Assembly: GCA_033085395.1 (NCBI GenBank)
Contig: JANQBS010000013.1
Span: forward strand, 1-64,000
Source: Xanthoparmelia taractica
Lineage: Eukaryota; Ascomycota; Lecanoromycetes; Lecanorales; Parmeliaceae
Direction of reading: 5' to 3'
Length of the DNA: 64,000 nt
A program made the translations under genes and the position numbers. The notes under the pieces were generated by a model that did no database searches, was not told the DNA's origin, and was given only the letters and a program-made list of their open reading frames with translations. This document shows positions 21,573 through 32,146 of this stretch, piece after piece; position 1 is the stretch's first letter, and every line of letters begins with the position of its first letter.

Positions 21573-22541
21573 TCACATCGCCATCTCCGCCTGCAGCTTC
21601 CGCAGCTCCTCCTCCTCGTCTTCTTCTTCGACCGGCGCTTTCGATTTGCCTTTGACTGTACGTTTGTTAGTCTGTCTAATTTTCTTTCTCTCCTTCGATC
21701 CACGATTGTTAGTAAGTGAAGGGGGTGGGTAAAAAAACTCACGTTCCCCGTTTGCGGCTTTGGGCAACCGATTCAGACTATCCGCCACGGGCATCGTGCC
21801 CGTCTTCAGCATCTTCTCGTCGAGGTTCTCCTGCTCCAGCGCCGCGAGGTCGGCTTCCAGTTCGTCTTCGTCGATGGGCTCGGTGATGGGCATGGAGGTG
21901 ATGGCGTTGCCGATTTCTTGCGTGAGTTCGTGCTGCTCGCGGAGTTGTTCCCTAGATGCCATCATGGTCGTTTTTCAGTATGTGACCCCACTGTAAAATG
22001 AGAGGTTGTGAGAGACGGAAGAAGGCAAGGGAAGAACGCACATTGTAGTGTCTACGTCCTCCATGGTCATCTTGCCGTGGATTTGCTTCATGGCGGCCCC
22101 GGCGTTCTTCATGGCGACGAGGGTTTCTTGGTTGATGTTTGCGGATTCGATGGAGTAGATTTGTTGCTCCAGCATGGAGATTTGGCCGTTGGTTTGTTCG
22201 AGGGAGTGCTCGTGTTGCTTCTTGCGTTTGAGGGCGTTGCGGGCAACTAGGGGCAGGAAATATTAGCATGGTCTAATCATCCTCTTTTAGCTCGTCTTCG
22301 TTGTGGTGTATATTTCTACAATGCCCGGTACATGCTCCAGCTCTTCGACAAGGGCCTACATACCAGTTTTGTTTGTCGTGACATTCTCCCTCGCTATCTC
22401 ATCCTGCTTGGCCATCTGATTCTCTAAATGCCTCTCTCTCTTTTGCAGCATATCGAGCTGCTGCCGCAGATCCAGTATAGCTTTCTTCGGTGCATCTTTC
22501 CTCTTCTGCGCGCCATTACCGCCGAACCAGGCTCCCCACAT
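21573..22541 (-). CDS. snf7: ESCRT-III subunit Snf7/Vps32 (CHMP4)
   Basis: Four exons (22541-22364, 22246-22042, 21951-21743, 21655-21573) give 224 residues. Junctions restore VARNALKRKK, MTMEDVDTTMEQLREQHE and the acidic C-terminus. Visible family traits are the start MWGAWFGG, a basic N-terminal helical core (ILDLRQQLDMLQKRERHLE), ALKRKKQHE, QIYSIESANINQETLVAMK, the switch to an acidic half (PIDEDELEADLAALEQE) and a C-terminal MIM1-type end, EEELRKLQAEMAM. Snf7 polymerises on endosomal membranes and drives budding and scission in the multivesicular body pathway; the last helix is where Vps4 and Bro1 bind. In fungi it also relays ambient pH signalling. Introns are 55-118 bp with normal GT-AG ends. 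Length matches the family. Confidence 0.94.
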
Positions 22542-23042
22542 GTCGATAGCTGTTATCGTTCGCTCGATCTCGAAACTCGAGGTATTGTAATCCCTTCGCT
22601 ATCAATATCCGGTTCGTCAGGGTCCTGGAGGAGGGCAGGGGTCGTAAAAAGGCGCTCAGCTTCGATGATTAGGCTTATCCGATGACTTGTAGATGGGCTG
22701 GGGCGGGGCACTTCTTTAAGGCTATAGGAGAGCCTGATTCGATAGCAGGGGTTTCGAGCATGTGTGTATAGAGGTCCAGAGCTAGGGAAGTATTCTTTGC
22801 TGCCTTGTATGGTCGTGGTATGGGAAGTCAGGACATCTCAAAGCATCTGGCTATGACATCGGCGCTAATCCATATTGAGCATGTCACGTGCATAGGTTCG
22901 AAGCGCGAGAAAAACAAATGACTTTCTATATTTTTAGTCTGTTACACATTGGATAACCCGCACCATGACCTGAAGCTCAACAGCATAGGCCATGGAACGC
23001 CTCACCCCTCCGTCCTCCCTTTGAGCCTTTAGCAATGAAGCC
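22542..23042. promoter_or_regulatory. Divergent intergenic region, snf7 / ten1
   Basis: A 501-base gap between two genes read outward; it should hold both promoters. A TCACGTG E-box-like word occurs near 22884. A short upstream frame (ATG AAG CCA TGA) ends a few bases before the ten1 start and could act as a minimal upstream ORF. Confidence 0.45.
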
Positions 23043-23528
23043 ATGAACAACGGGCCCCTTCCCACCCGCCTCGTCTTCCTCTCGGACCTCCCCACTCAAG
23101 CCCACGGCACCAAAGTCCGCTTCCTAGGATGCGTAATGCGATACACCCTCTCCACGGGTGTTTTAGAGCTACAGCATGCCTATCGTCCTTCGCCAAGAAT
23201 GCCCACTGTTGCCTTGGTGGACGTCAACGTGATTTTGGAAGGCTTGAAAAGGGAGGAGACGCTCGTAGGGGCTTGGATTAATGTTGTGGGCTATGTGGAG
23301 GAGGTGTTGAAGGAAGGGAAGAGCGGGCAAGGACAAAGGCAAGGCCAAGCGAAGACGGGATTGATGACGGAGAAGGAGGATAAGGGTGAGGAAGCTTCAA
23401 GAGTGGTGAGAGTGAGGGTGCAGGCTGTTATGCTGTGGAACGCGGGAGGAGTGAGGATTGGAGAGTATGAGAGGACTCTGGAGGAGAGGTTGAAGCTGGA
23501 GAAGGAATCCCGAAAGGGTAGTGCTTGA
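23043..23528 (+). CDS. ten1: CST telomere-capping complex subunit Ten1
   Basis: A single-exon protein of 161 residues. The N-terminal 90 residues follow the fungal Ten1 pattern: PLPTRLVFLSDLPTQ, KVRFLGCVMRY, a strand with GVLELQHAY, VALVDVNVILEGLK and VGAWINVVGYVEEV, consistent with a small OB fold. Ten1 joins Stn1 (and Cdc13/Ctc1) in the CST complex, which binds single-stranded telomeric DNA, protects chromosome ends and helps fill in the lagging strand. The rest is a charged, Lys/Gly/Gln-rich stretch and a C-terminal helix (YERTLEERLKLEKES), so the protein is a little longer than the minimal domain. An intervening strand (VRVRVQAVMLWNAGGV) may complete the fold. Confidence 0.83.
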   Translation: MNNGPLPTRLVFLSDLPTQAHGTKVRFLGCVMRYTLSTGVLELQHAYRPSPRMPTVALVDVNVILEGLKREETLVGAWINVVGYVEEVLKEGKSGQGQRQGQAKTGLMTEKEDKGEEASRVVRVRVQAVMLWNAGGVRIGEYERTLEERLKLEKESRKGSA

Positions 23529-24128
23529 TCAATCGATCCATTAGAAAACCTGTGGTGGCTCTTCGTGAGGCGCCCTCTGTAATGGCGGCTTCCCCTTCAA
23601 GGCTATACACGATAAGATTCTACTTGATGTGAGTGCACAGATTTTACTGCGAGGGAGATTGAAAGGCTGGTCCTGGGAGCTAAGTATCACGAAGAGAAAG
23701 ATCAATGAGGCTAAGAACTTGTCAACAATAGAATAATACCAGTTATTCGTGATGCAGTACTAATATTCTCTGCGTCCCTAGTAGCTGGTCCTGAAATCAA
23801 TATACAAATGGAAGAACATCCCATCCGTTCCTCATTTTCAAACGCCTCGGAAACGCACTCGATGTCCCACCAACAACAAATCTCGGGGGCCCATGCAGTC
23901 GCTCCATGAACCAGGTGTCGTATGACATACATCCACACAGACGCCATCATGCCTGAGAATGGTAGTCATAAATCTTGATATTCACCTGCCACCAGTTCCT
24001 CCTCATGTACAGTCGAAAATTCCGTCAACGCCACCAATAGGTTCTATACGGCTCAGGCATCACTCCCTTGGCTGCAACACACACACCGTCATTCATTTTT
24101 TTCTCAGCCCAAGGTTCGATACTAAAAG
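23529..24128. other. Intergenic region, ten1 and atf1 3' sides
   Basis: About 600 bases between convergent genes. Only short frames are present, none with recognisable features. Likely 3' untranslated sequence of both neighbours. Confidence 0.5.
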
Positions 24129-26143
24129 CTACCTTCTCTGTCCAGCCATTACCTGCTGGCCATTTGGCATGCCCATGCCGTATGGATGTGCGTGAGCATT
24201 GAAATCTTGCTGTTGCTGAAAGTAGCCACTAAGGCCCTGGCTTTGGGATACCGGACAATCTTTGTGCTGTAAAAGTAAAGTTTTGAGACCCACAATCTCC
24301 TCGCGCAGGGAAGACACCTGCGCGGAAAGCGAATCATTTTCGCTGCTGAATATTTCGACCTTGGCTTGCAGATTGGCAAGCCATTGCTTCTTGCGCTGTC
24401 TGCATTTTAATGCCGCCACCCTAGAATAGTGTTAGATGGTTGAGCCGCAGAAATCTACATAGCTACGCACCTGTTTCTTTCGAGGAAATTCTTCCGCTTC
24501 TCTTCGTCCGTCATTTTCTTTCCGTCTGGGTGATATTGTTCTTCTTTAATGTTAGGTTGCTCTTCTTCCGAATCCATGCCATCTATATCCATCATTTGGT
24601 TGTTGTTATTATTGTTCTTCTTTTGCTTTTTAGCTGATAGCTGCTTTGGTGGCGTATCCTCAGCTTTTCGTCTCCCGTTGCTTGGTGCAACATTTGCCCC
24701 TCCCGAGACCCGTTTACCCTTGTTCCTCGTCGTAGCTTTGCTTTGATCACCACTGTCAGAGACATCGCCACTCATCTCGCTCTGGCCTCCAATCGAGCCG
24801 TTGCCATTACGCGCTCCTTTGGACATGTTTGGCGACGTTTCGTGGGATTGATTGCTTGCCATATTGTTGTTCGTATTCGGGACGGCATATTGATGACTAG
24901 CTTGCGCCCCATTACCAGCTTGGGCAAGTAGGAACAAACCGTTGGCAGCATCGTTGTCGTGCTGGCCGAAAGCCGGCTGTTGGGGCTGTTGTTGTAGTGA
25001 CGGATCCATAGGTGCCACAGGTGCCCTCTGCTCTTCCGATTGTGGATTTGTACCGTTTACGTGGTTGCCTTTCCGCGCAGCAGCAGCAGCGTTCATGGCC
25101 GTTCGGTGGAAATCAAGTGTGTTTGGAGTAGCGCCACCATTGGCGAGCTGCTGGAATAATGCCTGTGAGTTCGGACTGGGTGCTGGGAACATAGACCCCC
25201 CACCTCCAGGTGTAAGGCCGGTGCGGAGTGATGACTCGTTGGGGGTGACACCAGAGGGAAAACTTCCTCTTAGCGATGGGTCAAAGTAGTCATTTGGCGC
25301 CGCGCCAACAGGTCCGCCAAGCATAGCAGGACTCAGCGGCCCAGATCTCAAGGAGCCTGGCCAGTTATATCCACCTGCAGACGGACCGTCTGCGCCCAGT
25401 GGCGCTGGTGATGTTAAAGCTGCGACAGGTGGCAACAAGGATTTATTGGCGGGAACGTCTGAGGATGGATTACCAAACGATTGATCGAATGGATTGGGTT
25501 CCCGAGAGAAATGGCTGTTGGTGTGTCCTCCTGAGAAATAGTCTACACTTTCCTCTGCGCTCTGCTGTATGGCCGCGGGTCGCGGTGGTGGAGCAAGAGG
25601 CTGTGCCGTCTCAGCATTGGATGTGGGCTTGATATCTTTGTTGTCGGCCTGATCAGGAGGCTCCTTGACGGCTGGAGGAGGATCTGATGAAAGATTAGCC
25701 AAGATGGCGGCGAAAAGGGTTGACAACGCCGGCGCATTGATGGAGGTTTTGGCATACCTGATCGTGGCGGCGTGATATTGACAGATGAATGTGGAATTGA
25801 ATCTATTTGTGATGTATCTATGCAACGTCAGTGTTTGGTCATGTGATATCCATGATGCTTTTGGACTCGAAGAGTTCGATTGGGGATTGAGGAGAGACAA
25901 GGTAAGTATTGGTGGAGCAAGCGCGTCGTACAGCCAGGCTGGAGAGAAGAGAGAAAGACTGCGAAGGCCAAGATGGTTGGAGAGATGGATGCATGGATGC
26001 ATGGGAGAAGTGAGGATGTTTTGCGACGACGACGAACCTTCGATTTTGATGACGCCCTTCTTACTATCCATGGGCGAATGAGTGTTTGTGGCGGAGCGTG
26101 GCATGTGTTTCTGCGACTTCCTTTGGGCCACGGCCACTGACAT
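24129..26143 (-). CDS. atf1: bZIP transcription factor Atf1/AtfA (ATF/CREB family)
   Basis: The C-terminal bZIP is split by a 50-bp intron (24470-24421, GTGCGT...CTAG). Joining gives EEKRKNFLERNRVAALKCRQ followed by RKKQWLANLQAKVEIFSSEN and a leucine-zipper helix. Upstream are the Atf1-family blocks EPNPFDQSFG, LPPVAALTSPAP, SGPLSPAMLGG, LTPGGGGSMFPAPSPNSQ and TPNTLDFHRTAMNAA. The N-terminus is uncertain. The frame from 26143 is open, but codons about 27-153 read like non-coding sequence. A GTAAGA donor (26064) and CATCAG acceptor (25684) would remove 381 bp in frame, giving 527 residues, near the usual length; retained, it gives 654. Atf1 acts downstream of the Sty1/Hog1-type MAP kinase in stress response, conidial and virulence programmes in related fungi. 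Confidence 0.92.
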
Positions 26144-26223
26144 ATTCTGTCGATGATGACGAAACCGGGAAGACTGTAGACTTGAAAGTCGCCAAGACTT
26201 TTTCGGACCCTTTTGAGACCCTT

Positions 26224-26264
26224 GTTTTTTTGGTTTTTTTTTTTTTTTTTTTTTTTTTGTTTTT
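26224..26264. repeat. Poly(T) tract (poly(A) on the atf1 strand)
   Basis: About 40 bases of almost pure T interrupted by G. It lies about 80 bp upstream of the longest atf1 frame, where poly(dA:dT) tracts often exclude nucleosomes in fungal promoters. The regulatory reading is inference. Confidence 0.8.
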
Positions 26265-26313
26265 TGATCCTTAGGCTCTTAAGCCCTTGTGGGGACGGGG
26301 TGGAAATTTGTGA

Positions 26314-26340
26314 AATAATAATAATAATAATAATAATAAC
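26314..26340. repeat. (AAT)n microsatellite
   Basis: Nine tandem AAT/ATA units in the atf1 upstream region, next to the poly(T) tract. Confidence 0.85.
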
Positions 26341-27025
26341 ACGTTTAAGGTGGATCTGCAGGAAAGATGGTTGAATTGGGGTTAGGGATTATATGTGTTG
26401 GATAAGGCGTTGATGCATTTGATGGCTTGCAATATCTGCGTGAAGCATTTGCAGAATGACGTTGTAGGGAAGACTCGTGCCCATGATTTAAAAGGAATAA
26501 ATGGGGATTGGGGGCAACCATACTTTACTTTACGGGCCAGTTAGCTGTGTTAGTAATATAAGATACGCCGATTCGATCCAATCTATTCAGCCTAATAAAT
26601 TTCAAAGCAGCGCTGCTAATTTCCACCCCTTTACCATTCCTGGCTCAGTACCTCCGGGATCAGCCCCCACAATGCACGTGATTGCTCCACCCACACCAAA
26701 CAGATAACACACTGAGTACAGTACCGTAAATGCCTTAGTTATACCATTTATTTGTCACAAATACGGAGGAAATCATGTCTAGCAGTCACTCCATCTACGT
26801 TGGTTATTCATTACGTGTTCGTAAAGAAACAAACGTGCAGGCCGTACCGAAAGAAATACACAAATTTCATGGTAATAAATTCAAGGGTATCAATTACAGC
26901 ACAGTCCAAGATTTCCCTATCCTTTGCCCACCTGCTCTCTTTATCCATACCAACCGGATCTGGATCCCCATCCTTTTCTTATCCTCTCTCTTTGTCGATA
27001 CCATATCAGCATTGGCGGGTCAAGC

Positions 27026-28309
27026 TCATCGACGTCTGAGATCAAGGCCCCTCTCTTTCAGAATCTCTGACATCGACATGCCATGGTTCTCTTGCAGCAG
27101 TCTTAGACGCATTTGGCGGAAGACCACGAGGCGCTGGGACTGCTCGACCTCCATAGCACGGATGCCTGATGGACGGAATGGATGTGTCGCCTTTCGCATC
27201 AGGGTGTGAAGGTTGTTCCGCAGCATCATTTCGATATCGCGTCCTTCCTCACTTTGGAACCCCCCAGTATCAACCATGGTTTGTCCCAGTTCCATCAAGT
27301 CAAGAATCATCTCGAGCACCCTGTCCTCCTCTGCTGGCGCCTCCTTACTGAAAATGCTACAATCAACTTCGCCGTTCGTGCGTGCCTTACGAGCTCGTTG
27401 CCCTATTTCTCTCAGCATTTTCTCTTTGATCCGAAGTTGCGCCGTCGTCAGTGGACATGCTTTTGAGCTTCTAAGCTCGTTGTTGCAGTTGGACCAGCGG
27501 GCACTAGCCTCCAGGTCGAGACCCCTAATGTCGCCGTCACCGCGGATAGAATCCTCTTCATCACTGTCTTGGAAGTCCGCTGCGCAGAGTGCTCTGTGGG
27601 CCCTTACTACTATCGGACCGATATCTTTGTTGTCGCCATTCACGTTATCGAAGTCAGTGGCAAGAAGGCTCCTTTTGGGGCGATCCTCTCCGCCACTGAC
27701 TCGAACTTGGCTCTGGGGTAACGATTCCTCCCCTTGCTCAACCTGGCTAGATGTCTGGTTCCCAGTAGGGTCTATCTCCGCGTCTTCGGCTTTTGTGGCT
27801 TCCGAACTCGCCTCATTGACTCTGCTCTTCACGCGTCCGTAGGTTGCATGTATGTTCGAAGATGCATTCAACCTACGTATAGGCGGTCGAAACGTTGAAA
27901 TGACAGCACATTGCGGGCTTGGGAAAGGAGCGCTGGGGACGACCAATTGTACTTTGTGAGCAGGCCCTTTTCGGTATATAATGTTTTTTGCCCTGTGCGC
28001 GATGAGGACTTGGTTGACATATGATACATCAGCATCACCCCTGACCATGATGGGGCCAATGTTGATTTCTAGACCCATGTCGAACGTGAAAGATTCGAGA
28101 TGGGTGGTGCTCAGTTTTGGTCCGATAGAACTGTGATGTGTCCTGGCTCTCACCCTATATATCTGGGACTTGGCTTCGTAGCTGAGCAATGGCCTCCGTC
28201 TTTCATTGTTAAAAGAGACCGGAACTTGAGATTTCCTTGTGCTGATGTCTTGTAGCTGTCTTGCTCCAGTATGCGAACAATGCCCTTGTGTCTCATACAT
28301 TGCCATCAC
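27026..28309 (-). CDS. Hypothetical protein
   Basis: A 427-codon open frame. I do not recognise a family. The first 170 residues contain SFTFDMGLEINIGPIMVRGDADVSY-type segments (shorter: MGLEINIGPIMVRGD) that look partly structured. The middle is acidic and Ser/Gln-rich, hence likely disordered (DFQDSDEEDSIRGDGD). The last 130 residues look helical and charged (LRIKEKMLREIGQRARKA, VLEMILDLMELGQTMVD, FRQMRLRLLQENHGMSMSE). The frame is long for chance in this composition and the C-terminal part reads as real coding sequence. The true start may lie upstream across an intron, because another minus-strand frame (28306-28608) abuts it; I could not settle a splice pair. Confidence 0.5.
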   Translation of the reverse strand: MMAMYETQGHCSHTGARQLQDISTRKSQVPVSFNNERRRPLLSYEAKSQIYRVRARTHHSSIGPKLSTTHLESFTFDMGLEINIGPIMVRGDADVSYVNQVLIAHRAKNIIYRKGPAHKVQLVVPSAPFPSPQCAVISTFRPPIRRLNASSNIHATYGRVKSRVNEASSEATKAEDAEIDPTGNQTSSQVEQGEESLPQSQVRVSGGEDRPKRSLLATDFDNVNGDNKDIGPIVVRAHRALCAADFQDSDEEDSIRGDGDIRGLDLEASARWSNCNNELRSSKACPLTTAQLRIKEKMLREIGQRARKARTNGEVDCSIFSKEAPAEEDRVLEMILDLMELGQTMVDTGGFQSEEGRDIEMMLRNNLHTLMRKATHPFRPSGIRAMEVEQSQRLVVFRQMRLRLLQENHGMSMSEILKERGLDLRRR

Positions 28310-30425
28310 CGGTATCTACCAACAATGACTGTCAGACAAGCGTACAAAGACAATGCGAGAGTGTTTGACAAAGGGCATAGACGTAGCGCAAGAAAGATTG
28401 GCCTTTTCACTAGTATCTGAGTTTGGTATGGTGATTGGTAGGTTTGCTGCCAGGGTGCTGTGAGCGTAAGACTTCTTGCGAAGACAATTTTGTTCAGCAA
28501 CGGGGTCGTTGCCATCTCGGTGCCCAGTCTGAGCAGATTATTCCTTTCGATATTCCTTATGGTATACATGTCGCAAGTTGGGTCCTGCCTTATGGAAAGC
28601 CCCTCCAAAAGCGGTTTGTGGAACGCTTCTTAGAAAAAGCCATCGCCCATGATAGACGATGGAGTGTATACTTGTTGAGCTTTGGATGAGATGTGGATAC
28701 CCAATCCAATCATGCCGAAAAGACTTGCGATAATTGCACATCTCGCGCAGTCGCGGCAGCATCGAGCATAAAGCAGACTTTGACTTGAAGTGCAAGTCTT
28801 AGCAAACAGACGACGTTGTGGCAATACAAGGGCAAGAGACTCAGCAGCTGGTGCCAAGACACTGCAAGACTCTCGTGACCATACCGCATAGCCACGATAA
28901 TTGTACCCGACATCAAATTGCACAACCGCAAAACACGATCCATTCAAACCCCTCCCAACCGCCGCCACCACTCCCACCATCACCCCATTGTCTCCTCCTC
29001 ATACACCTCCCACGAGTGCCTCCGCGGATGCACATCCGGATTCCACTTGCACCTCATCTTGCTCCGCCGCGTCGCCGTGCATCCGTCCCCGCATCTCTGC
29101 TCAAACTTCCTGTTCACGTATGTGCAGGTGGTGCAGTCGTGGGGGGGGGGGCCTGGAGGCACTTGGGGGTATTTGGGGCCGTGGTGGAAGGAGCTGGTGT
29201 TGTGGGAAGGGCGGGATGGGGTGCAGCCCATGTTGTTGATTTGGGGTGCTAAGGGGTGTAAAGTGGGTAGGAGATAAGTGCTTCAATATGTTCTGACATA
29301 TTTGTGTCATACAATGCTTTATCTCTAGCTCCTTCATCCTTTGACCAGGTTGCTTCCTTTGTCCAAAGCAGACAGCAACAGGCTGAGCTATGAGTGAAAT
29401 CATAGCTTCTCGTACCATGAACAAAGACCGTCTCCTCTACGACATCGTCCTACCTCTCAGTAATTTGAACCTTGGCTCTCCATCGTAGAGTCTCGGCCCA
29501 ATATCGATATTTCTTGGTTGCGATTGGTCGGAGGCTTGCATCACAAGACGCTAAACGCTGTCAACTGTATGCGTCAATAGCGGAGTGGATTCCCAGCTAC
29601 AGGCTTCCGAGGAGAAGAGCGTAAAAGAAACGCATTCAAGATTCGCCAAAAACGACGCAACGAACTCCGTAAATACTACGTTGAGCGCGGAGCAGCCTCA
29701 ATCCTGTAACGTCGATATCGTTGAGAATGTCACCAACTGTGGCATTTAAACGGACTGCGCCATTAGTACTTTTAATGATCATAGCATTTCTTGCCTTGCT
29801 GACAAGAGGCTCAAATCGGATCGTCTGCCACAGATCAGGTTTTATGAGGCTTCCTTTTTACGTCTTGCTTTGAACTCGATGACGAAGACTGTGGAACGAC
29901 CATAACCTTGACTCTGATAGTAGAGTAGAGGACGGGTGTCATACGCTGGATTCTTGTCCGTCTGTTTGAGTGCTTTTGGTTGTAGAGGCCTGGGACGGTG
30001 GGCTGTGATAGAGAAGAATGGATTTGTCGACACGTTGGTGGGCGAATCCTACTATGTGTCTCAGGGAGAGTCGGTGGTCCTATATGTGATTTTGTCCGTT
30101 TGGCGGGCAGATGGTTCCATTCCACACGTGGAGCACACGACGCTTTGTTAACCGATTATGGCGTTGGGTTGTCCGTTCATACGTGAGTGCGACATTCTTT
30201 GTTCGGAGGGTCAAGGCGAGATTAGCGTCTCAAATCAAAGACAATGGATGCTTTAATTAGCACTCCAGGTTTTCGATAGATACCCCTGATAGCGGAGGAA
30301 TTATCAAAATCGTTACTTCTCCTCCAGTCTCTCTTTTCTTGTTATCACCGCTCCCATATACGTTTTCTTCTTCCTCGAATCTATTCCTGAGTTAATACTC
30401 CCTTGCACTCCTTGACCCCACCACC
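28310..30425. other. 2.1-kb region with no firm gene
   Basis: Contains overlapping frames of 60-145 codons on both strands, none with a recognised family. The only candidate worth listing is a small Cys-rich frame at 28980-29231. The last 150 bases are CT-rich and look like a fungal promoter/leader for the gene at 30426. Confidence 0.45.
28980..29231 (-). CDS. Possible small cysteine-rich protein
   Basis: An 83-codon frame. The first 35 residues are Pro/His/Ser-rich. The C-terminal half has paired cysteines with zinc-ribbon-like spacing (CTTCTYVNRKFEQRCGDGC, then RCKW), basic residues and a clean acidic end (SWEVYEEETMG). There is no signal peptide, so it is not an obvious secreted effector. 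It may instead be the last exon of a longer gene. The spacing is suggestive only, and overlapping frames on the other strand are just as long. Confidence 0.3.
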   Translation of the reverse strand: MGCTPSRPSHNTSSFHHGPKYPQVPPGPPPHDCTTCTYVNRKFEQRCGDGCTATRRSKMRCKWNPDVHPRRHSWEVYEEETMG

Positions 30426-30734
30426 ATGACAACCCAAAATCGAGCCGCACTACTGCTATGGAGCTTCAAGAAGACTATCGTCGAAGTCTCTGGAAGTTAC
30501 CGCAACCGAGGGTCTGGTTACTACGATGCGCCTCCCGTTGAGGATAAATCGCCTTTAGTTCAAGATCTGGAAGAGATGATCGTCTCGCCGTTGACGACGA
30601 ACGATGAGAGGAACGTGCTGATTGATACGTTGATGGTGGTTAGAGTATTGCAGAGACTGAAAGAGGAGGAATGGGCGGATAGGCTGAAGGAGGTTTTTGA
30701 AAGGGGCGACCAGGAACATAAACGGAGGAGGTAA
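30426..30734 (+). CDS. Small hypothetical protein
   Basis: A 102-codon single-exon frame starting in a strong context (CCACCATGACAACC) after a CT-rich leader, which favours a real gene. The protein looks helical and charged: AALLLWSFKKTIVEVSGSY, LVQDLEEMIVSPLTTNDERN, VLIDTLMVVRVLQRLKEEEW and a basic tail EHKRRR. No signal peptide or membrane segment, and no family recognised. Confidence 0.5.
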   Translation: MTTQNRAALLLWSFKKTIVEVSGSYRNRGSGYYDAPPVEDKSPLVQDLEEMIVSPLTTNDERNVLIDTLMVVRVLQRLKEEEWADRLKEVFERGDQEHKRRR

Positions 30735-32146
30735 TTACCCGGAGGCAAATTCTAAAAACTTCCATGGTCGTTTTGATTTTGCTGCTTAAAGCTTGTGAGC
30801 AACCAATTTGCGTTGAAAGCAGCGTGTGACTTTGCTGGGGTGCTAGCTGCTGCCCATTGGTGCTCTCTGGGGCATGCGTAAGCCGGTTGGCTTTGGTCCA
30901 ATGATATGATTTGCATAACACAATTATTCATCACACGGGCAACAAGTGACCATGGGGTCTTTCTCCGTGTGCCCAAGCTGAGAAGATCGCTTTGATCATG
31001 CGCAGATTAGTGGGCGCATATCTGGAAGGTCGTCCAACTGAACTGTCTAGTGTAGACGGTTGGGGCTGGGTAAAGGAAGCTGAAATGCGTGTTTGAGACC
31101 AAAGCATACAACATCAAGAAGTAAGGAAAGCGTCAATTGTGGAGAGGTCGGCTTAGTATAAAGTCGATGTCAAGCCAAGGGGATGAGGATGATGGCTTCG
31201 AATGTCAAAAGATGTACGGTGCTTTGGGTGGCTCGCCAAAGGGTTGACATGAAGTAAAGGAGTTAGGCAAGACAGGCAAAGAAGAGGTAGATCCATTTTA
31301 TGCGCAGAAGCTTCTAAGCCGTACATCGAGGCTCGGTACGAGGCCCAAATATGCTCGCAGGCGACGGGATAGGATGGCAGAAGCAGCGCCTGCCATGACC
31401 TCGAGATACCATTCGTTGACCAATGGTCTGTTGGTGTAGAGAGTTGATAGGAATCCCCCCAGCATAGGCAGTATCATTTCATATAGCTTCATCTCGAAGG
31501 CACTGTGCTCGTCGAAAGATACGACGAGCTAAGGTCGTAACCGGGGTAACTAAGGAAATGCGCTTAGAAGGCTAACGCTTTGGCGGCTTAGCGGCAAAAA
31601 GTTTCCTTCTGTATAGTAGAAGTAAGGTACTTTGGCATTTGCAATCCCTATATCTCACCTAACGCCCAACTAGTTCATTTGATCCCAATGAACCATTCAC
31701 GACTTGGAAACAACACTGAGCTCATTATGCTCCTTACCAACTCTTGTCCTTCAGCACGGACGCACATACCAACATCTCTTTTTCTCGTGGCTTTCAGCGG
31801 AATACACTTCCATTGGAAAGCTTCGGCGCTTGATGCGTGCTCCAATTGCCCTCCGAGCTTAAGGCTATAGGCTACCTCTAGACATAGCCAGCTCATTGAC
31901 GAGACTCGCGATGGCCTTGCCGACCCTGTTGGGACTCCGCGTCTCTGCAGTTTTGCAAGCGGCAAGCTTCTCTACCTTATTCTTACCATCAGCCGCTTGA
32001 GCCGCTCTCCCTATAAGGCGGCTTCACCGTGTCGTGATGGCGAGATGTGGGGAAGCCCAGTATATTAGGCGGAGCACGCTTCTACTTGTCAAGTCTCTCC
32101 GGTAGAGTGCTAACACAGATACTTACTTCTCGACTTCCATCTCAAG
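30735..32146. other. 1.4-kb intergenic region
   Basis: Frames are short and unconvincing (one of 64 codons at 31298-31492 and a mirrored pair near 31680-31965). I see no RNA gene or mobile element. The right end should contain the FAS1 gene promoter. Confidence 0.5.

Larger units (their letters stand above)
26144..27025. other. atf1 upstream region with poly(T) and ATA tracts
   Basis: About 880 bases without a supported gene. The half next to atf1 contains a long T run and an (AAT)n tract and probably holds its promoter and 5' leader. Small frames in the rest show no family signal. Confidence 0.5.
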
